A stretch of DNA of 64,000 nt from assembly GCA_016946835.1 (NCBI GenBank), contig JACVTC010000006.1, forward strand, positions 1,577,501 to 1,641,500, written 5' to 3'. Made by a program: the position numbers and the translations under genes. The notes under the pieces are model-generated. The model was given only the letters and a program-made list of their open reading frames with translations. It was not told where the DNA came from and did not search any database. This stretch comes from Neocallimastix lanati (nom. inval.). Its lineage: Eukaryota > Neocallimastigomycota > Neocallimastigomycetes > Neocallimastigales > Neocallimastigaceae. Below are positions 1 through 12,146 of the stretch, one piece after another; within the stretch, counting starts at the first letter, position 1; every line of letters begins with the position of its first letter.

Positions 1-2
1 AT

Positions 3-182
3 ACAAATAAAAATCCAAAGGAAGGTGCTATGGACACAGAAAACGATGAAAACAATGACAACAATACAATTTTAAATACAAATAATGATAACAGTAATAC
101 CAAACAAAATACTAATGATAACAATAATGTAGATAATATTATAGAAGATGTTACAATTATTGATGATGAATTATTAGATTAA
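3..182 (+). CDS. 3' end of an acidic, Asn-rich protein (partial)
   Basis: An open frame enters from the left edge and ends at TAA 180-182, giving 59 residues. They are rich in Asn, Asp and Glu and end in DDELLD. No domain is visible, so the product cannot be named. The composition is typical of the low-complexity tails of other proteins in this window, and the sharp switch to non-coding AT sequence after the stop supports a real gene end. The start lies outside the window, and an upstream intron boundary cannot be judged. Confidence 0.6.
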   Translation, partial: TNKNPKEGAMDTENDENNDNNTILNTNNDNSNTKQNTNDNNNVDNIIEDVTIIDDELLD

Positions 183-970
183 TAATAATAATAATTTTAA
201 AAAAATAATAATATTTATAATAAAAAATGATAATTATTGATACCTAACTACAATTCATATAATAATAATAATAATAATAAATTCTATTATTTATGACCTT
301 TTTTTTTTTCATATAAATATATGTATATAAATATATATTTTAAATATTAATCTATGTCTTAAAACATAAAAAAAAAATTTTTTTATTTAATAAATCAAAA
401 TTATTTATTATGCTGATAAAATTCGTTTATATGTTTAGTCTTTTTTTTTTTTTTTTTTTATTATGTATATAAAAAATTTTTTCATATATATAAAAAATTT
501 TTTTTTATAATATATTCATTTTATTACAATTTTTTTTTTCATTTTCTTTTTAATAATAATAATAATAAATATATAAATAAATTAAATAATAAAAATAATA
601 CAAAATTAAATTATATTAAATAAACTATCTTTATAAATTTTTATTAATTTTATTTTTATTTTTATTTTTATTTTTATTTTTTTTATTTTTTTTTTTTTTT
701 TTCTTTGCAAGAACAAAAACCAAAGTAAAAACAAAAAATTAAAAATAAAATTAAAATTAAATAAAAATAATAGCAATTATTATATATATATAAAAAGAAA
801 AAAGTCCTTATTTAGAAGAAACAAAAAAATAAATAAATATATATATATATATATAATAAATAAATAATAATAATTAAAATAAAATTATTTAACTAAATAA
901 AACATAAAAAAAAGTGTTATAATCATCAACATATCATCATTATCTTTATCATAATAATAACTTAAAAACT

Positions 971-1004
<34 letters not shown>
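183..1004. other. Intergenic AT-rich spacer
   Basis: No coding sequence is recognised. The spacer holds short (AAT)n runs, several T and A homopolymers and (TA)n tracts. An A-run from 975 runs directly into the ATG of the next gene and would form its 5' leader. Confidence 0.6.
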
Positions 1005-1009
<5 letters not shown>

Positions 1010-1171
1010 GTATTGTATGCAATGGTTTGCAGTTTTACTTTTACTCCCATTTCCAAACTCACCTTCCCTATTCTTAATGCTTTATATTTTAGCGTTAATG
1101 TTACGTCATAAACCTGTATCTATCATTTCTATATTTATATAAATATTTATATATATATTTATTATTATGTT

Positions 1172-1213
<42 letters not shown>

Positions 1214-1584
1214 TATGAAAAAAAAAAAGATTAAATTATACTATATAACTAATAGATTTTATTTTTATTTTTATTTTTATTAATTTTTTTCTTTTTTTAT
1301 TCTAAAATATAATATATTTAAATATTATTATTATTCTTTTATTAATATTAAAATATTATATAAAATATAAATATAAATTGAAAATTATTAAAAAAAAAAA
1401 AAAAAAAAAGTGTTTATATTGTACGCTGGTGATAATAGCGTTATTTTATTCTTCAGGACTACTGTATTCAAGTGATTTATTTAGTATTCAAAATATTTAT
1501 GGCAGACAATGGATTGATAAAGCAATTTACTGGATTACTAATTCAAAATTCAAAAATATGGAATATGGAAAAATACCATTATAA
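1005..1584 (+). CDS. BLCAP/BC10-family small two-helix membrane protein
   Basis: Two exons, 1005-1115 and 1411-1584, join in phase 0 across an intron with donor GTATCT and acceptor after an A-tract, giving 94 residues. The N-terminus MAYCMQW matches the YCLQW start of BLCAP (bladder cancer-associated protein 10 kDa, Pfam BC10). The first helix is followed by HKPCLYCTLV, matching the KPC-x-x-C motif that opens the second helix of that family. The human protein has about 87 residues, close to this length. The two predicted helices span about 7-34 and 40-57; the C-terminal 35 residues are not recognised. The family has a poorly defined role in animals and is not a classic fungal gene. The exon join lies exactly at the conserved KP|C, which strongly supports the model. 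Confidence 0.75.
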
Positions 1585-2083
1585 TTTATATTATATATAC
1601 AATAAATCAAATAATATTATTACCTAATGGTTTTGTTTAAATATATATATTTATATTATATTATATTATATTTGTTTATATTAATAATTCATATAGAAAT
1701 TATCTAAAAATAGTAATAAATGAAATCTTATTTCAATTGAAAATAATTAATAACGAAAATTACATAAAATTTTCTATTAAAAAAAAGGAAAGATAATTAA
1801 ATTCATCATAATCTTAAAAGATAAAAAAAAAAAAAGAATTGGAATTAGAATTAGAATTGGAATATTTTTGATAAATAATTTTTAAAACTATGACAATAGT
1901 ATTGTATTGTTTATACCAATAAAAAAAAATTTTTTTTTATTTATTTATATAATAAAAAATATATATATAATAAAAATTAAAAATATATTTTTTTTTGTTT
2001 TTGTTTCTATTTTTGTTATCGTTTTAAATCATTTATTTTTATTGAAATATCTTTATAGGAGTAAAAATCTTTTTTTTTTTTTT

Positions 2084-2136
<53 letters not shown>

Positions 2137-2725
2137 TTTACATTTATATATAAAAATTCAATCATATTTTTTATTTTAAGATTAAAAAAAGAAAATGATT
2201 TCAATAATAGGAGACAGTAATGTTTTAATTTAATGCAATTTTTTATGACAACATTCAACAAGTATTATTATTTATTAATGATTGAAAAAGAAATAATATT
2301 TATAATAATAATAGTAATAATAATAATAATAGCAAAAACACTAATTATAAAATTCTAAATTTTTAATACAAATTATGAAAATATGTATAAAATGATTTAT
2401 TTTGTAATGTTTATTAATACTAATTAAATAAAAGAAAATATATATATATGTATGTATAATACGAAGTACTGAATAAAATCATATTTTATCTATAAATGAT
2501 TTAATAAATTATTAAATATATAAAAATTAAAAAAAAAAAAATAATGAACTAAATGAACTAAATGAAAATATAAAAATGTTTATAGAATTTATATAATTTA
2601 ACTATAGTAAGTTATAATAACTTTCTAAGGTTATTATTTTATTCGATATATTAAAATATTTTATATCCAAAAAAAACTTTATTTTTTTTTTTTTTTTTTT
2701 AGAAAAAAAAATAATAATTTCACCC
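1585..2725. other. Intergenic AT-rich spacer
   Basis: No gene is recognised. Contents include a T-run followed by an (ATT)n microsatellite near 2075-2133, A/T homopolymers and isolated (TA)n. The open frame across the microsatellite is low complexity and not credible. Confidence 0.55.
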
Positions 2726-3128
2726 TCAATATACTTTTAATAGTTTTTCAAATTGTTTATATAAGTCATGGTGTTCTTCACCAAGTGCAATTTCGATATT
2801 TTCTAATGTTTTTCCTTTACCCTATAATAATTAATTTAAATATATATATATATATTTATTGAATTAATAAATATTTTATTAATAAAATAAATTAATAGAA
2901 TAAATAAGGTATAATATATATAAAGTATAAATATATATATATATAAAATATTAAAAATAAAATCATTTATCATTTACTTGATCTCTGTTGTTATATGCTT
3001 TAACATTAGCAAGTAATAATGTAAACTTTATAAAAAAAAAAACGATTGTTATTATTATATCAAAAAATAATTCAAAGTAATATAATATTAATATAATATT
3101 AAATTAGTTTTGTTATATTTATTTATTG

Positions 3129-3163
<35 letters not shown>

Positions 3164-3588
3164 TTTTTTTTCTTTTCTTTTCCTACTAACTTGGTCATAT
3201 GATAATTTTGATCTTGCTAACTTAAAGAAATTTCTTCCATCAATAGTTTCAGGTTGATGTTCTTTTGGAACAGGACTATCGCATGATCTCTTTGATGAAT
3301 CTTTATGAAGTTGTTGTTGTTGTTGTTATTTTAAATATACAATCAATAAAAGAAAATAAAATTTTTAATTTTTATTAATATTTTTTATTTTTTTTTTTTT
3401 TTTTTACTTTTATTTTTTATTTTATTTTATTTTATTTATTTATTTATTTTTTTTGTATATAAAAAAAATAATTGAAATACCTTTTTTACTGGAATATTTT
3501 TCATTATAATCATTTGAATAACCTAAATTATATTTTATAAATAAAAAAAAAAAATAATAATAGATGATAATGGTAAAAAATTAATATT

Positions 3589-3622
<34 letters not shown>

Positions 3623-3957
3623 AAGATAATAATGAATTATTGCTATTGTTATTATTATTGCTATTATTATCATAATTTATTAGTATTACTATTATCTATT
3701 TCGGTTTGTTTTAAATAATCATTTTCGTTACTGAATTAATTTAAAAGGTGATAAATTATGTATCCAAATATATGTATAATATAATATTTAATTTTTTTTT
3801 ATTTTTTAATAATTTTTTATAAATTTTAAAAATATCATTAAAATATATATCTTTAAATAATTATTACCTATTATCTTCTTTCACAACTTGTTTATTGTCT
3901 ATAATATTCAATTAATCGTCAATAATAATCATTTATAAATAAATAAATAAATAAATA

Positions 3958-3995
<38 letters not shown>

Positions 3996-4909
3996 ATAAA
4001 AAGTTATTTAATGTATTAATTTTAAATATCAAAATATTATAATAATAATTATAGTTATTATTACCCTATTTTTTTTTTTTTTTTGAAATTAATATTATAT
4101 TATTAATATTTTTTTTTTAATAAGAAATATCAGTATTAAAAGATATATAATGAATGATAAATTAAATCCACTGAATTCGTATTATATATACAATATCATC
4201 GTATAAGTTATATTTATATTTACTTTATTTTTAGAATATTTTGCTTTATATTCCTCAATATCTTCATCGCCAAGTGATTGAAGTATATTTTTTTTGAAAG
4301 AAGATAATTTTGTGATAAGTTTAGACATTTCATTCATTTTCTTTTCAGATTTATAAATTTGACTTTCTAAATGTTCAATTTTTTGAATATAATCTAATAT
4401 TACATTTTACAATCATAATACCGAAGTCGTAATAAAATATATATATATATATATATATATATAGAAAAAAAATATGAAATAATATATCAATTTAATATAC
4501 AAAATAAATATATATATATATATATATGTAATTATTCTTTAAAGTATTTTCAAATTAAAAGTCACTTTTCGAGTTCAGTTTTTTATTATTAACCTTTTAT
4601 TTCATTTTTCTTTTGGTTAAGTTCATTTCGTAATAAAATAACTTCAGAATCTTTTTCTGACATCTTTATTAATTATTATATTAAAGTATTATCGAAAAAA
4701 AGTCGGTATAATTTTAACAATTATTAATAACAGTTATTGTAAGAAAAAAAAAATAAAAAATAAAAATGAATAAAAATAATATGTATATATGAATATATAT
4801 ATATATGTATGTAAATCTCGTAATCTATTACTTTATTATTGAATACATTTCTAACTGCATTAACTGCATTCTCGAATTCTGATTCTAAGTTTGAAGATGT
4901 TGAATTCAT
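2726..4909 (-). CDS. Coiled-coil protein of the At4g15545-like family
   Basis: Exons on the minus strand: 4832-4909, 4594-4663, 4224-4393, 3868-3898, 3690-3730, 3481-3522, 3191-3300, 2978-3025 and 2726-2821, about 228 residues. The N-terminal half is coiled coil with KLITKLSSFKKNILQSLGDE, like the LEAFK-x-x-L-x-QSL segment of plant At4g15545. The C-terminus carries the family's most conserved block: DGRNFLKLARSKLSYDQ, then FTLLLANVKAYNNRDQ, then GKGKTLENIEIALGEEHHDLYKQFEKLL. The function of this family is not established. Phases agree at every junction except between 4224 and 3898, where one extra nucleotide is needed. A one-base exon (G at 4065) would supply it. Alternatively exons 4-6 are not real: 4224 can join in frame to an acceptor inside exon 7, before AGATCATGC. 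Confidence 0.7.
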
Positions 4910-5127
4910 TTTCGATATTTATTATTATTACTTTTTTCACTACTTTTTAATATAATATTAGTTTAATAAAATCTTCCCCAATATATATATAATATAATAT
5001 AAAATTTTAAATAAAAAAAAATGAATATATATATATTTATATATATATATATATAAAAGAGATAATAATTTTTTTTTTTTTTTATAATTTATTTTAATTT
5101 ATAAACTTTTTATAACTATCTCGATTA

Positions 5128-5176
<49 letters not shown>

Positions 5177-5871
5177 ATAATTATTATAAAAAAATTAATA
5201 ATAATAAAATAACTTTTTTAATTATTATTATTATTATTTAATTTTTTATTGATCAAATATTGAAATAAAGATAAAAAAAAATAATAATAAAAATATAAAA
5301 ATAAAAAAATAAAAAATAAAATAAAATAAAAAAAAAAAAATAAACAATGCCGTTTAAAATTTTTAAAAATTTAACAAAAAAATTAAAAAAAAAAAAAATT
5401 TTTTTTTTCATCTTTTATTTTTCAAACTTTAATTTATAATAAATTAATTATATATTTTAAAAAATAAAATAAAAAAAAATTTTTTTTTTTTTGTATTTTT
5501 CCTGTATAAATGTTCCATTTCCTAATTTAAAAATTTTATTTTATTTTGATGTTAAAATTTTAGTCAACGTTAATCCTATTTGCCATACTCATTTTATTCT
5601 ATTCAAAAAAAAAATAATAATAATAATAATATATATTTATATATATTTATTTTCATTATTTTCAAATAAACAAATAAAGAATAAAAAATGAAATATTAAT
5701 AAAATGAAAATGAAAATAGAAAAAAAAAAAAAAAAAAAAAAAAAGTAGAAATAAAAAAGATAAAGAACCATTTTATAAAAATTTTTTATTAATAGTTTAT
5801 ACATCGTATAATTTTTTATTATTAATTTCTAATAGATTCGAATATTTATAATATAAAATGATATATTACAT

Positions 5872-5924
<53 letters not shown>

Positions 5925-6455
5925 TGTTGTTAAATATTAAATTGACATAAAAATTATTTCTTGAATTTAAAAATAAAAATATATATATATAATAACTTAA
6001 AATGACGATGATGTAAAGGAATTAAGTGGTAAAAAAAATTTATACAAAGATAATGAAAACAAATCTAATTTACATTTAAAAAATTTTCTAAATCGATGAT
6101 AATTCTAAAGAAAATAAAAAGAAAATAAAAAGGAAATTATTAAGTAAATTAATTTTTATGTATATATATATATTTAATAAAATTAGAAATAATATTAAAA
6201 GCAAATTTTTTTTTAATTTATGTGAATGTATATAAATATTCACATAAATTAATCTATTATTATTATTACTTTTTTTTGGAGTATTAAAACACTTTTCAAA
6301 AAAAAAAAAATTATTATTGAATTTAAATTTTCTCATCTTTACTTGAACTTTTGAATGGACTAAAATTTAAATTGAGTTTTGAAATTTACAAGTGTATCTT
6401 ATTATTAAATCGATAGATTATAATTGTTTTTATTTCATTTCATTATTATCTTCTT
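4910..6455. other. Intergenic AT-rich spacer
   Basis: Contains (TA)n near 4981-5054 and 5886-5922, an A-run of about 37 at 5137-5173, and short (AAT)n. No supported gene. A minus-strand frame at 6088-6336 begins with ATG but is low-complexity and has no recognisable content. Confidence 0.5.
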
Positions 6456-8504
6456 TTATTCATCATTATCATCATTACTGCTGCTAAAGCTACTAATTTC
6501 ATCAAGACTAATATAAGTGTCATCGTCATCACTGTCATAAAAATAATCATCATCATCATCACCATCATAATAATCATTTTTATTTTTATTTGATTTATAA
6601 TAAAGTTTTTCTTTTGATATTTGTTGATCTAATCCAATAACATTTCCAAATTTCCAAATACCACTTTTTCTGATAGATCTAAGAGGTTTCAATAGAGACT
6701 CACTTTTTTGGGAGACTTTAGTGGTTTCTAAATTATTTTCTTTTAAAAGAGATGGATTTATACCTAAACTGGATGTTATACTTTTCACAGAATTTTCAAT
6801 ATTTGAAGATGGAGTTTCAAATATTGTTTGCTTATTTTCTCTAAAAAGATTTGAATTATTTTTCTCACTATTTTTATTTTCAATAATTTTATCTTGTAAT
6901 GTTTCATTATTAGATATTGGTTTATTATTATCATTATTATCATTATTATCATTATTATCATTATTATCATTATTATCATTATTATCATTATTATCATTAT
7001 TATCATATTTATTATCATATTTATTATCATATTTATTATCATATTTATTATCATATTTATTATTACTATTTTCTTTATTATTTGGAGATTCTGATAATGA
7101 ATGGCCAAAAGACTTTTGAAGTACTTTATTTAAAGAAATTTCATCTTTACTATCTTGAGATAATATTGACATTTGAGTATTTGATCTTTGTTCATTCGAT
7201 TCATCATCTTTAGAGTCATTATATTGATTACCTGAAAACGTAGTATTAGAATTATTATTTAGTTTATCTTCTGGTATATTATATACTACTGTATCCTGAG
7301 ATAACGAATAATTTGTTGAATCATTGATATTAATACTATCAGTAACTGGTATAAATGTACAATCTCTACTAATATTACTATTATTACGATCATTAATGTT
7401 TATATTAGAATTATTAATTTGTGTTTGAATATCAAAATGATCATTAATGTTTTCCTTTGCTAAATTTTCTATTTCATTACCATTTGAATTTTCAAATATA
7501 TATTTTCCATCAAAATTATTAAATGTTAAATATTCTTCACTTGTATCTGAACTAATATAATTTTTATTCATATCATTAGATGGTGACCAATTAATTTTAT
7601 CATTTTGTTTTAGATTATGTTTTTCCATAATTTCATAATTTTCGTTTCTTCCTAATATTCTATTTTTCTTTATACATAGTAAATTAGAATTGGAATCTTG
7701 TTCATTTTCTGAATCTTCAAGAAGAGTTGAATATTCATTACTATTAAAGTGTTGTTGATATTGTTGATGTTGTTGATGTTGTTGATGTTGTTGATGTTTA
7801 CCTTTTCTACGCTTAACCTTTTTTATTATTTTTATTTTTTTATTTTGATTATTATTTCCTAATAGAATATTATCAATAACCATTGTATTTACTTCTTCCT
7901 CTTCTTCTTCTGCTTCTTCTTCTTCTTCTTCGTCATTAATAGTTTCCTCATTTTCTTTAAGCATCTCAGTAATTATATTATGTTTTCTACCTCTTTTTTC
8001 TTTTGAAATTTCACATTGATCTATATAATATCTCTTAATATCTTTAATTTCTAATAATATATATGGTAATTTATCACCATAACTTAAATTTTTCCATTCT
8101 TTTTCTAATTCATCAAAAAGATCAGAAAGGGATAGAGTTGGTGTTGCTTTTAATAATAATTTATATCGATCTTTTACAAAGAAATCAAATGCCTGAGATT
8201 TTGGTTTAATATTAACATTAATATTTAATTTTTTCTTTGTTTTCTTTGGTATTGATAAGGTTTCATGCTCATTTAAATCTTCGATTGATTTATTTTTACT
8301 CTTTTTAAATTTTTGTGTTATACTACGTTCAGGAAATCTTAATACAGGTGAAGCTAATGGGTATCCTTGTGGAAATTTTCTTACAATATATTTAAATGCT
8401 TTTACTATTTCATCGTCTGTATTTAACTCTTTAAAATTTATATTTTCTTCTTTTTTATCAAATTTATCATTTACTATATTATAATATTAAATAATAACAA
8501 TAAC

Positions 8505-8550
<46 letters not shown>

Positions 8551-8644
8551 TTAATAAAATGTTTAATGATATATATACTTTTATATTTATATATTGTATT
8601 TTATATATGTATTTATTGTTTTTCTTGTTAATTTATTGGTGTAT

Positions 8645-8695
<51 letters not shown>

Positions 8696-10195
8696 TTTTT
8701 TTTTTTTTTTTTTTATATTGTTTTTTTTTTTTTTTTTTTTTATACCTTTTTCCTTTAATTGATTTTCCAAACATAATCTAGCAATATTTGGGTTATTAAT
8801 TAATGCTCTCTGTAAATAAGCATATTTTACTAAATTTTCATAATCCTCTTTATATTCTTTTGATTTTTCAATATATCTAGTTTTTTCTTCAGAATCAACA
8901 TTTTTCCATTTTTTAGCTACAATTCTTAAAGCTTGGGCTCTCGTCATAGTGGGATTTTTCTTTATTATCATATTTATATTATCTTTTGTGAAAATTGAAA
9001 ATGGATTTGGAGGATGCTTGATAACTGAAAAATGGGGTATAGGTAATTGTTTTGCACTATTATACATTTCAGTTAATAAGTTTATTTCGGTATAGTCTTT
9101 CAATTCTTGCTTAATCATTTCGGAATCTAGTATATATGGTATATTATCCGATTGTTGATTATTGTATTTTTGATTTTCACTTTCATTTCCATTTTTATTT
9201 TCATTATAATTATCATTGAATTTTTCATTGTCATTACTATTGTCATTTTCACTTCTTTTATCAACATTTCCATTTTGATTATTATTTACATTTTTAAAAG
9301 AATTCTTAGGCAAATTTGTCTGTCTACCTTTTTTATCTTTTAAAATTTTCTTTACAATTTTGGTTTGTTTTTGTACACTGTCTTTTATATATTTATTTTT
9401 TATTTCTTCTTCTAATGTTATCCATTCTTGATCTATTAATCTTTTTAGTTCTTCCTTCTTTAAATGAGTTATAGTATTATTTTGTTCATTAGACTTCATT
9501 AATTCTTTACATTTCTTTGAATAAAAATTTATATATCCTAAAATATTTAATTGAAATTGATTTACTATATCAATATCTTTTTTATTTATTATTTTTTTCC
9601 TTGATAAACTTTTTTCTTTATTCAACATTAAATTAATATTACGTTCTATGATTTTATTTTCTTTTATATGTAACAATTTCTTTTTATTAATATAATTCTG
9701 TTTGTCTTTGGATACCGTATCTTTATCCAATGTTACTTTATTCTTTTTGAAAGAACTATTTATTGACTTGTCCTTATTTTTATTACTACTAGTATTTTCA
9801 TCATTATTTTCTATTTCTTCTATTATTGCATTATTGATATCTTTAAGAAATATTAAATTATTATTGATAGTATTATTATTAATAATAATATTATTATTAT
9901 TGTTATTATCCGAACTTAAGTTTTTTGAAGAAGCAATATTGTTTATATTTTTTGAATTATTTTCTTTATTTTCTTTAGATACAATTTTAGAAGTTATTTC
10001 TTTTATTTTTTGAGATTTTTTTTTTATTTGTTTATTTGTACGTAATATATCGATAAAAAAATTGAATCTATCATTGTCTTCTTTTTTTATTTTTATAGAA
10101 CTTGGTAAATTAGGTTTTCTTTTTTTTCTTGATAAAGATTCAATTGAATTTTTCTGAAATAAAAGTCTTTTCTTCTTATTAGAAGTGAAATTCAT
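6456..10195 (-). CDS. Triple HMG-box protein with acidic C-terminal tail (UBF-like architecture)
   Basis: Exon 1 is 10195-8746 and exon 2 is 8473-6456; the join is phase 1 (G+TA, Val484), giving 1155 residues. HMG-box-like domains lie at about 216-275 (LGYINFYSKKCKELM...EWITLEEEIKNKY), 394-456 (HPPNPFSIFTK...KKWKNVDSEEKTRYIEKSKEY) and 573-633 (KPKSQAFDFFVKDRY...EWKNLSYGDKLPYILLEIK). The first 70 residues are Lys-rich and could carry nuclear signals. After box 3 comes a Glu stretch, Gln/His runs, then (KYDN)n and (NDN)n microsatellite-encoded repeats. The protein ends in Asp clusters (DGDDDDDYFYDSDDDD). Several HMG boxes plus an acidic tail recall the nucleolar factor UBF, but this may be convergent, so I give no symbol. 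Chromatin or rDNA binding is an inference. Confidence 0.8.
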
Positions 10196-10904
10196 TTTTG
10201 ATATGATAGTAATAATAATAAAAAAAATAATAATAAAAGAAAAGAAACTAGTAATAATTTCTTATTTTTGTATTTATGATACTGACAATGAATATATTAA
10301 TTTTTCTTTTTGTGAATTATATTAATTTAATAATATAATTTTAGAAGAAAATAACTTTTTATAAAAAAAAAATTATTTCTTAGATTTCAATTACCATAAT
10401 AGTATCATCTATATTTAATTTTCTTCTATATTTATATTTTTTTTACATTTTTAAAAATATTGAAATTATGAAATTTTAAAATTATAAATAACTATTTTTA
10501 ACATTTTCATAAAAATAATAAATAAATAAATAAATAAATAAATAAAATATGTAGAATAAATGACAAATATTAATTAAATATTTGTAATTTATAATTAAAA
10601 TGATTAATTTTTTAAATAAAAAATTGCTATATATAAAATATTTAATTTGAAATAAATTAATTAAAAATAAATTTTATTGGATACATAATTATATATTTTC
10701 TGCTTTTTTTTTTTTTTTTATTTTTTGTATTAAAAAATGAAATTAAAATTTTTAAAAAAAAAAAATTAAAAAATAAAATTTTACATGTTTTTTTTTTTTT
10801 AATAAACTTTATTTAATAATATTTATTTAAAAAAATAATAAATAAAAATAAAAGAAAATAAAAATATATGAAAAAAAAATTTTATTGATATTAAAGAAAC
10901 TATA
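10196..10904. other. Intergenic AT-rich spacer, likely promoter side of the HMG gene
   Basis: About 700 bases upstream of the HMG-box gene. It contains a (TAAA)n run near 10518-10547 and A/T homopolymers. No gene is seen. Confidence 0.5.
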
Positions 10905-11355
10905 TTGAGTTTTGAGAATGAAATTGGCCTTTAACTCTTCCCATTCATTGATGATAATTCCAACTTGGATAAAAATTATTATTCAAAATCTGTATCAGAA
11001 TTTCTTCTTTTCCTTATCGTTTCTACTGACAATGATAATTCTAATGGTATACAAATTGGCCTTAGGGTAAAAATCACTGATCACAATAGGCATAACATTA
11101 ATAAGCATTAGTAAGGATTTCCTCAAGCCCCACAAAACATGAAATCTGGAAAGAAGACTCTCCCGAAGATGATTGAAAGATATTATTTATAAAATGTCTT
11201 CTTTCCCCTGAACTGATCTTTAAGATTTCATATACTGCGTTTCCTCTTAGAAGAAGACAAAGTACGTAAAAATTAATATTATCATCAAAATCTTCCTCTT
11301 CATCATCATGAATGTTCAAAGATTTCTCATGAACAATCAGTGAAAAATTAAAAAA
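10905..11355 (-). pseudogene. Decayed coding fragment of a dispersed repeat (copy 1)
   Basis: This block has clearly higher GC than its surroundings. On the minus strand an open stretch (11319-11098) encodes acidic EEEDFDDNINF, then ILKISSGERRHFINNIFQSS and QISCFVGLEEIL. Downstream, a frame-broken continuation ends around RKRRNSDTDFE. Bases 11117-11355 are similar to the plus strand at about 17598-17815, which carries stops. I do not recognise the protein. Being repeated and broken next to LINE debris suggests a mobile-element ORF or a decayed member of a multicopy family. Confidence 0.5.
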
Positions 11356-11667
11356 TATTTTACATGTATTTTTTTTTTTGTTTTGTTTTTAATAAATATA
11401 AAATTATAATTATTTATAATTAAATATTTAATTAATAATTAAATAAATAATTATTTAAATAAGATAAAAAATTTAAAATTAAATTTTAATATTGATAAAT
11501 ATATATATATATATATTTATATATTTATATATAAAGTTAGATAAATAAATAAAGAGATAAATAAATAGTTAAAGAGCTATATAAATAAATAAATTGTTAA
11601 ATTTTACAAATTATATAGAAAAGAAATAGAAAGTTAAATAATACCTCCTATTTTTTGTTCTAATTTT

Positions 11668-11714
<47 letters not shown>

Positions 11715-11943
11715 TTCATCGTTTTTTTTTTTTTTTTTTTTTTTTTTGATATTTTTTTATTTTAATAATTATTGTTATAAATAATATAAATAAAATATAT
11801 TATTTAATATTTATATACACATTTATGAAATTCAATAATGGATAAAAATTATGTAACTCTTTTTTTTTTTTTTTTTTTTTTCTTTAATAATAATATAATT
11901 TAATGAAATTATAACTTTTATCCTTTTATTTAATTAAAAAATA

Positions 11944-11975
<32 letters not shown>

Positions 11976-12146
11976 ATATTAAATAAATATAATATGAAAG
12001 TAAGAATTAAATAGTAATTTTTATATATTATTTTTTTTTCTCTGTATCATAAAAAATATTATTATTAGTGAATTAATAATAATCATTAAAGCTGAATAGA
12101 TATGAAGATAAAAAATTTTCTCTTTATTTTTTAAGTTACTGAAAGT
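11356..12146. other. Intergenic AT-rich spacer
   Basis: Contains a (TTTA)n run at about 11667-11717 followed by T-runs, and an A-run near 11942-11970. No gene is seen. It lies downstream of the Vps55-like gene. Confidence 0.5.

Noticed and set aside
1907-2179. 90-codon plus-strand hydrophobic frame
   Set aside because: Poly-Phe and poly-Ile from T-runs and (ATT)n, with no ATG at its start.
5491-5691. 66-codon plus-strand frame with some complex sequence
   Set aside because: No ATG at its start, no splice context, and it ends in low complexity.
6088-6336. 82-codon minus-strand frame starting with ATG just downstream of the HMG gene
   Set aside because: Nearly all Asn, Phe, Ile and Lys from A/T runs; no motif.
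6721-7213. Plus-strand and alternative minus-strand frames over the HMG gene
   Set aside because: Shadows of the (KYDN)n and (NDN)n coding repeats of the real minus-strand gene.
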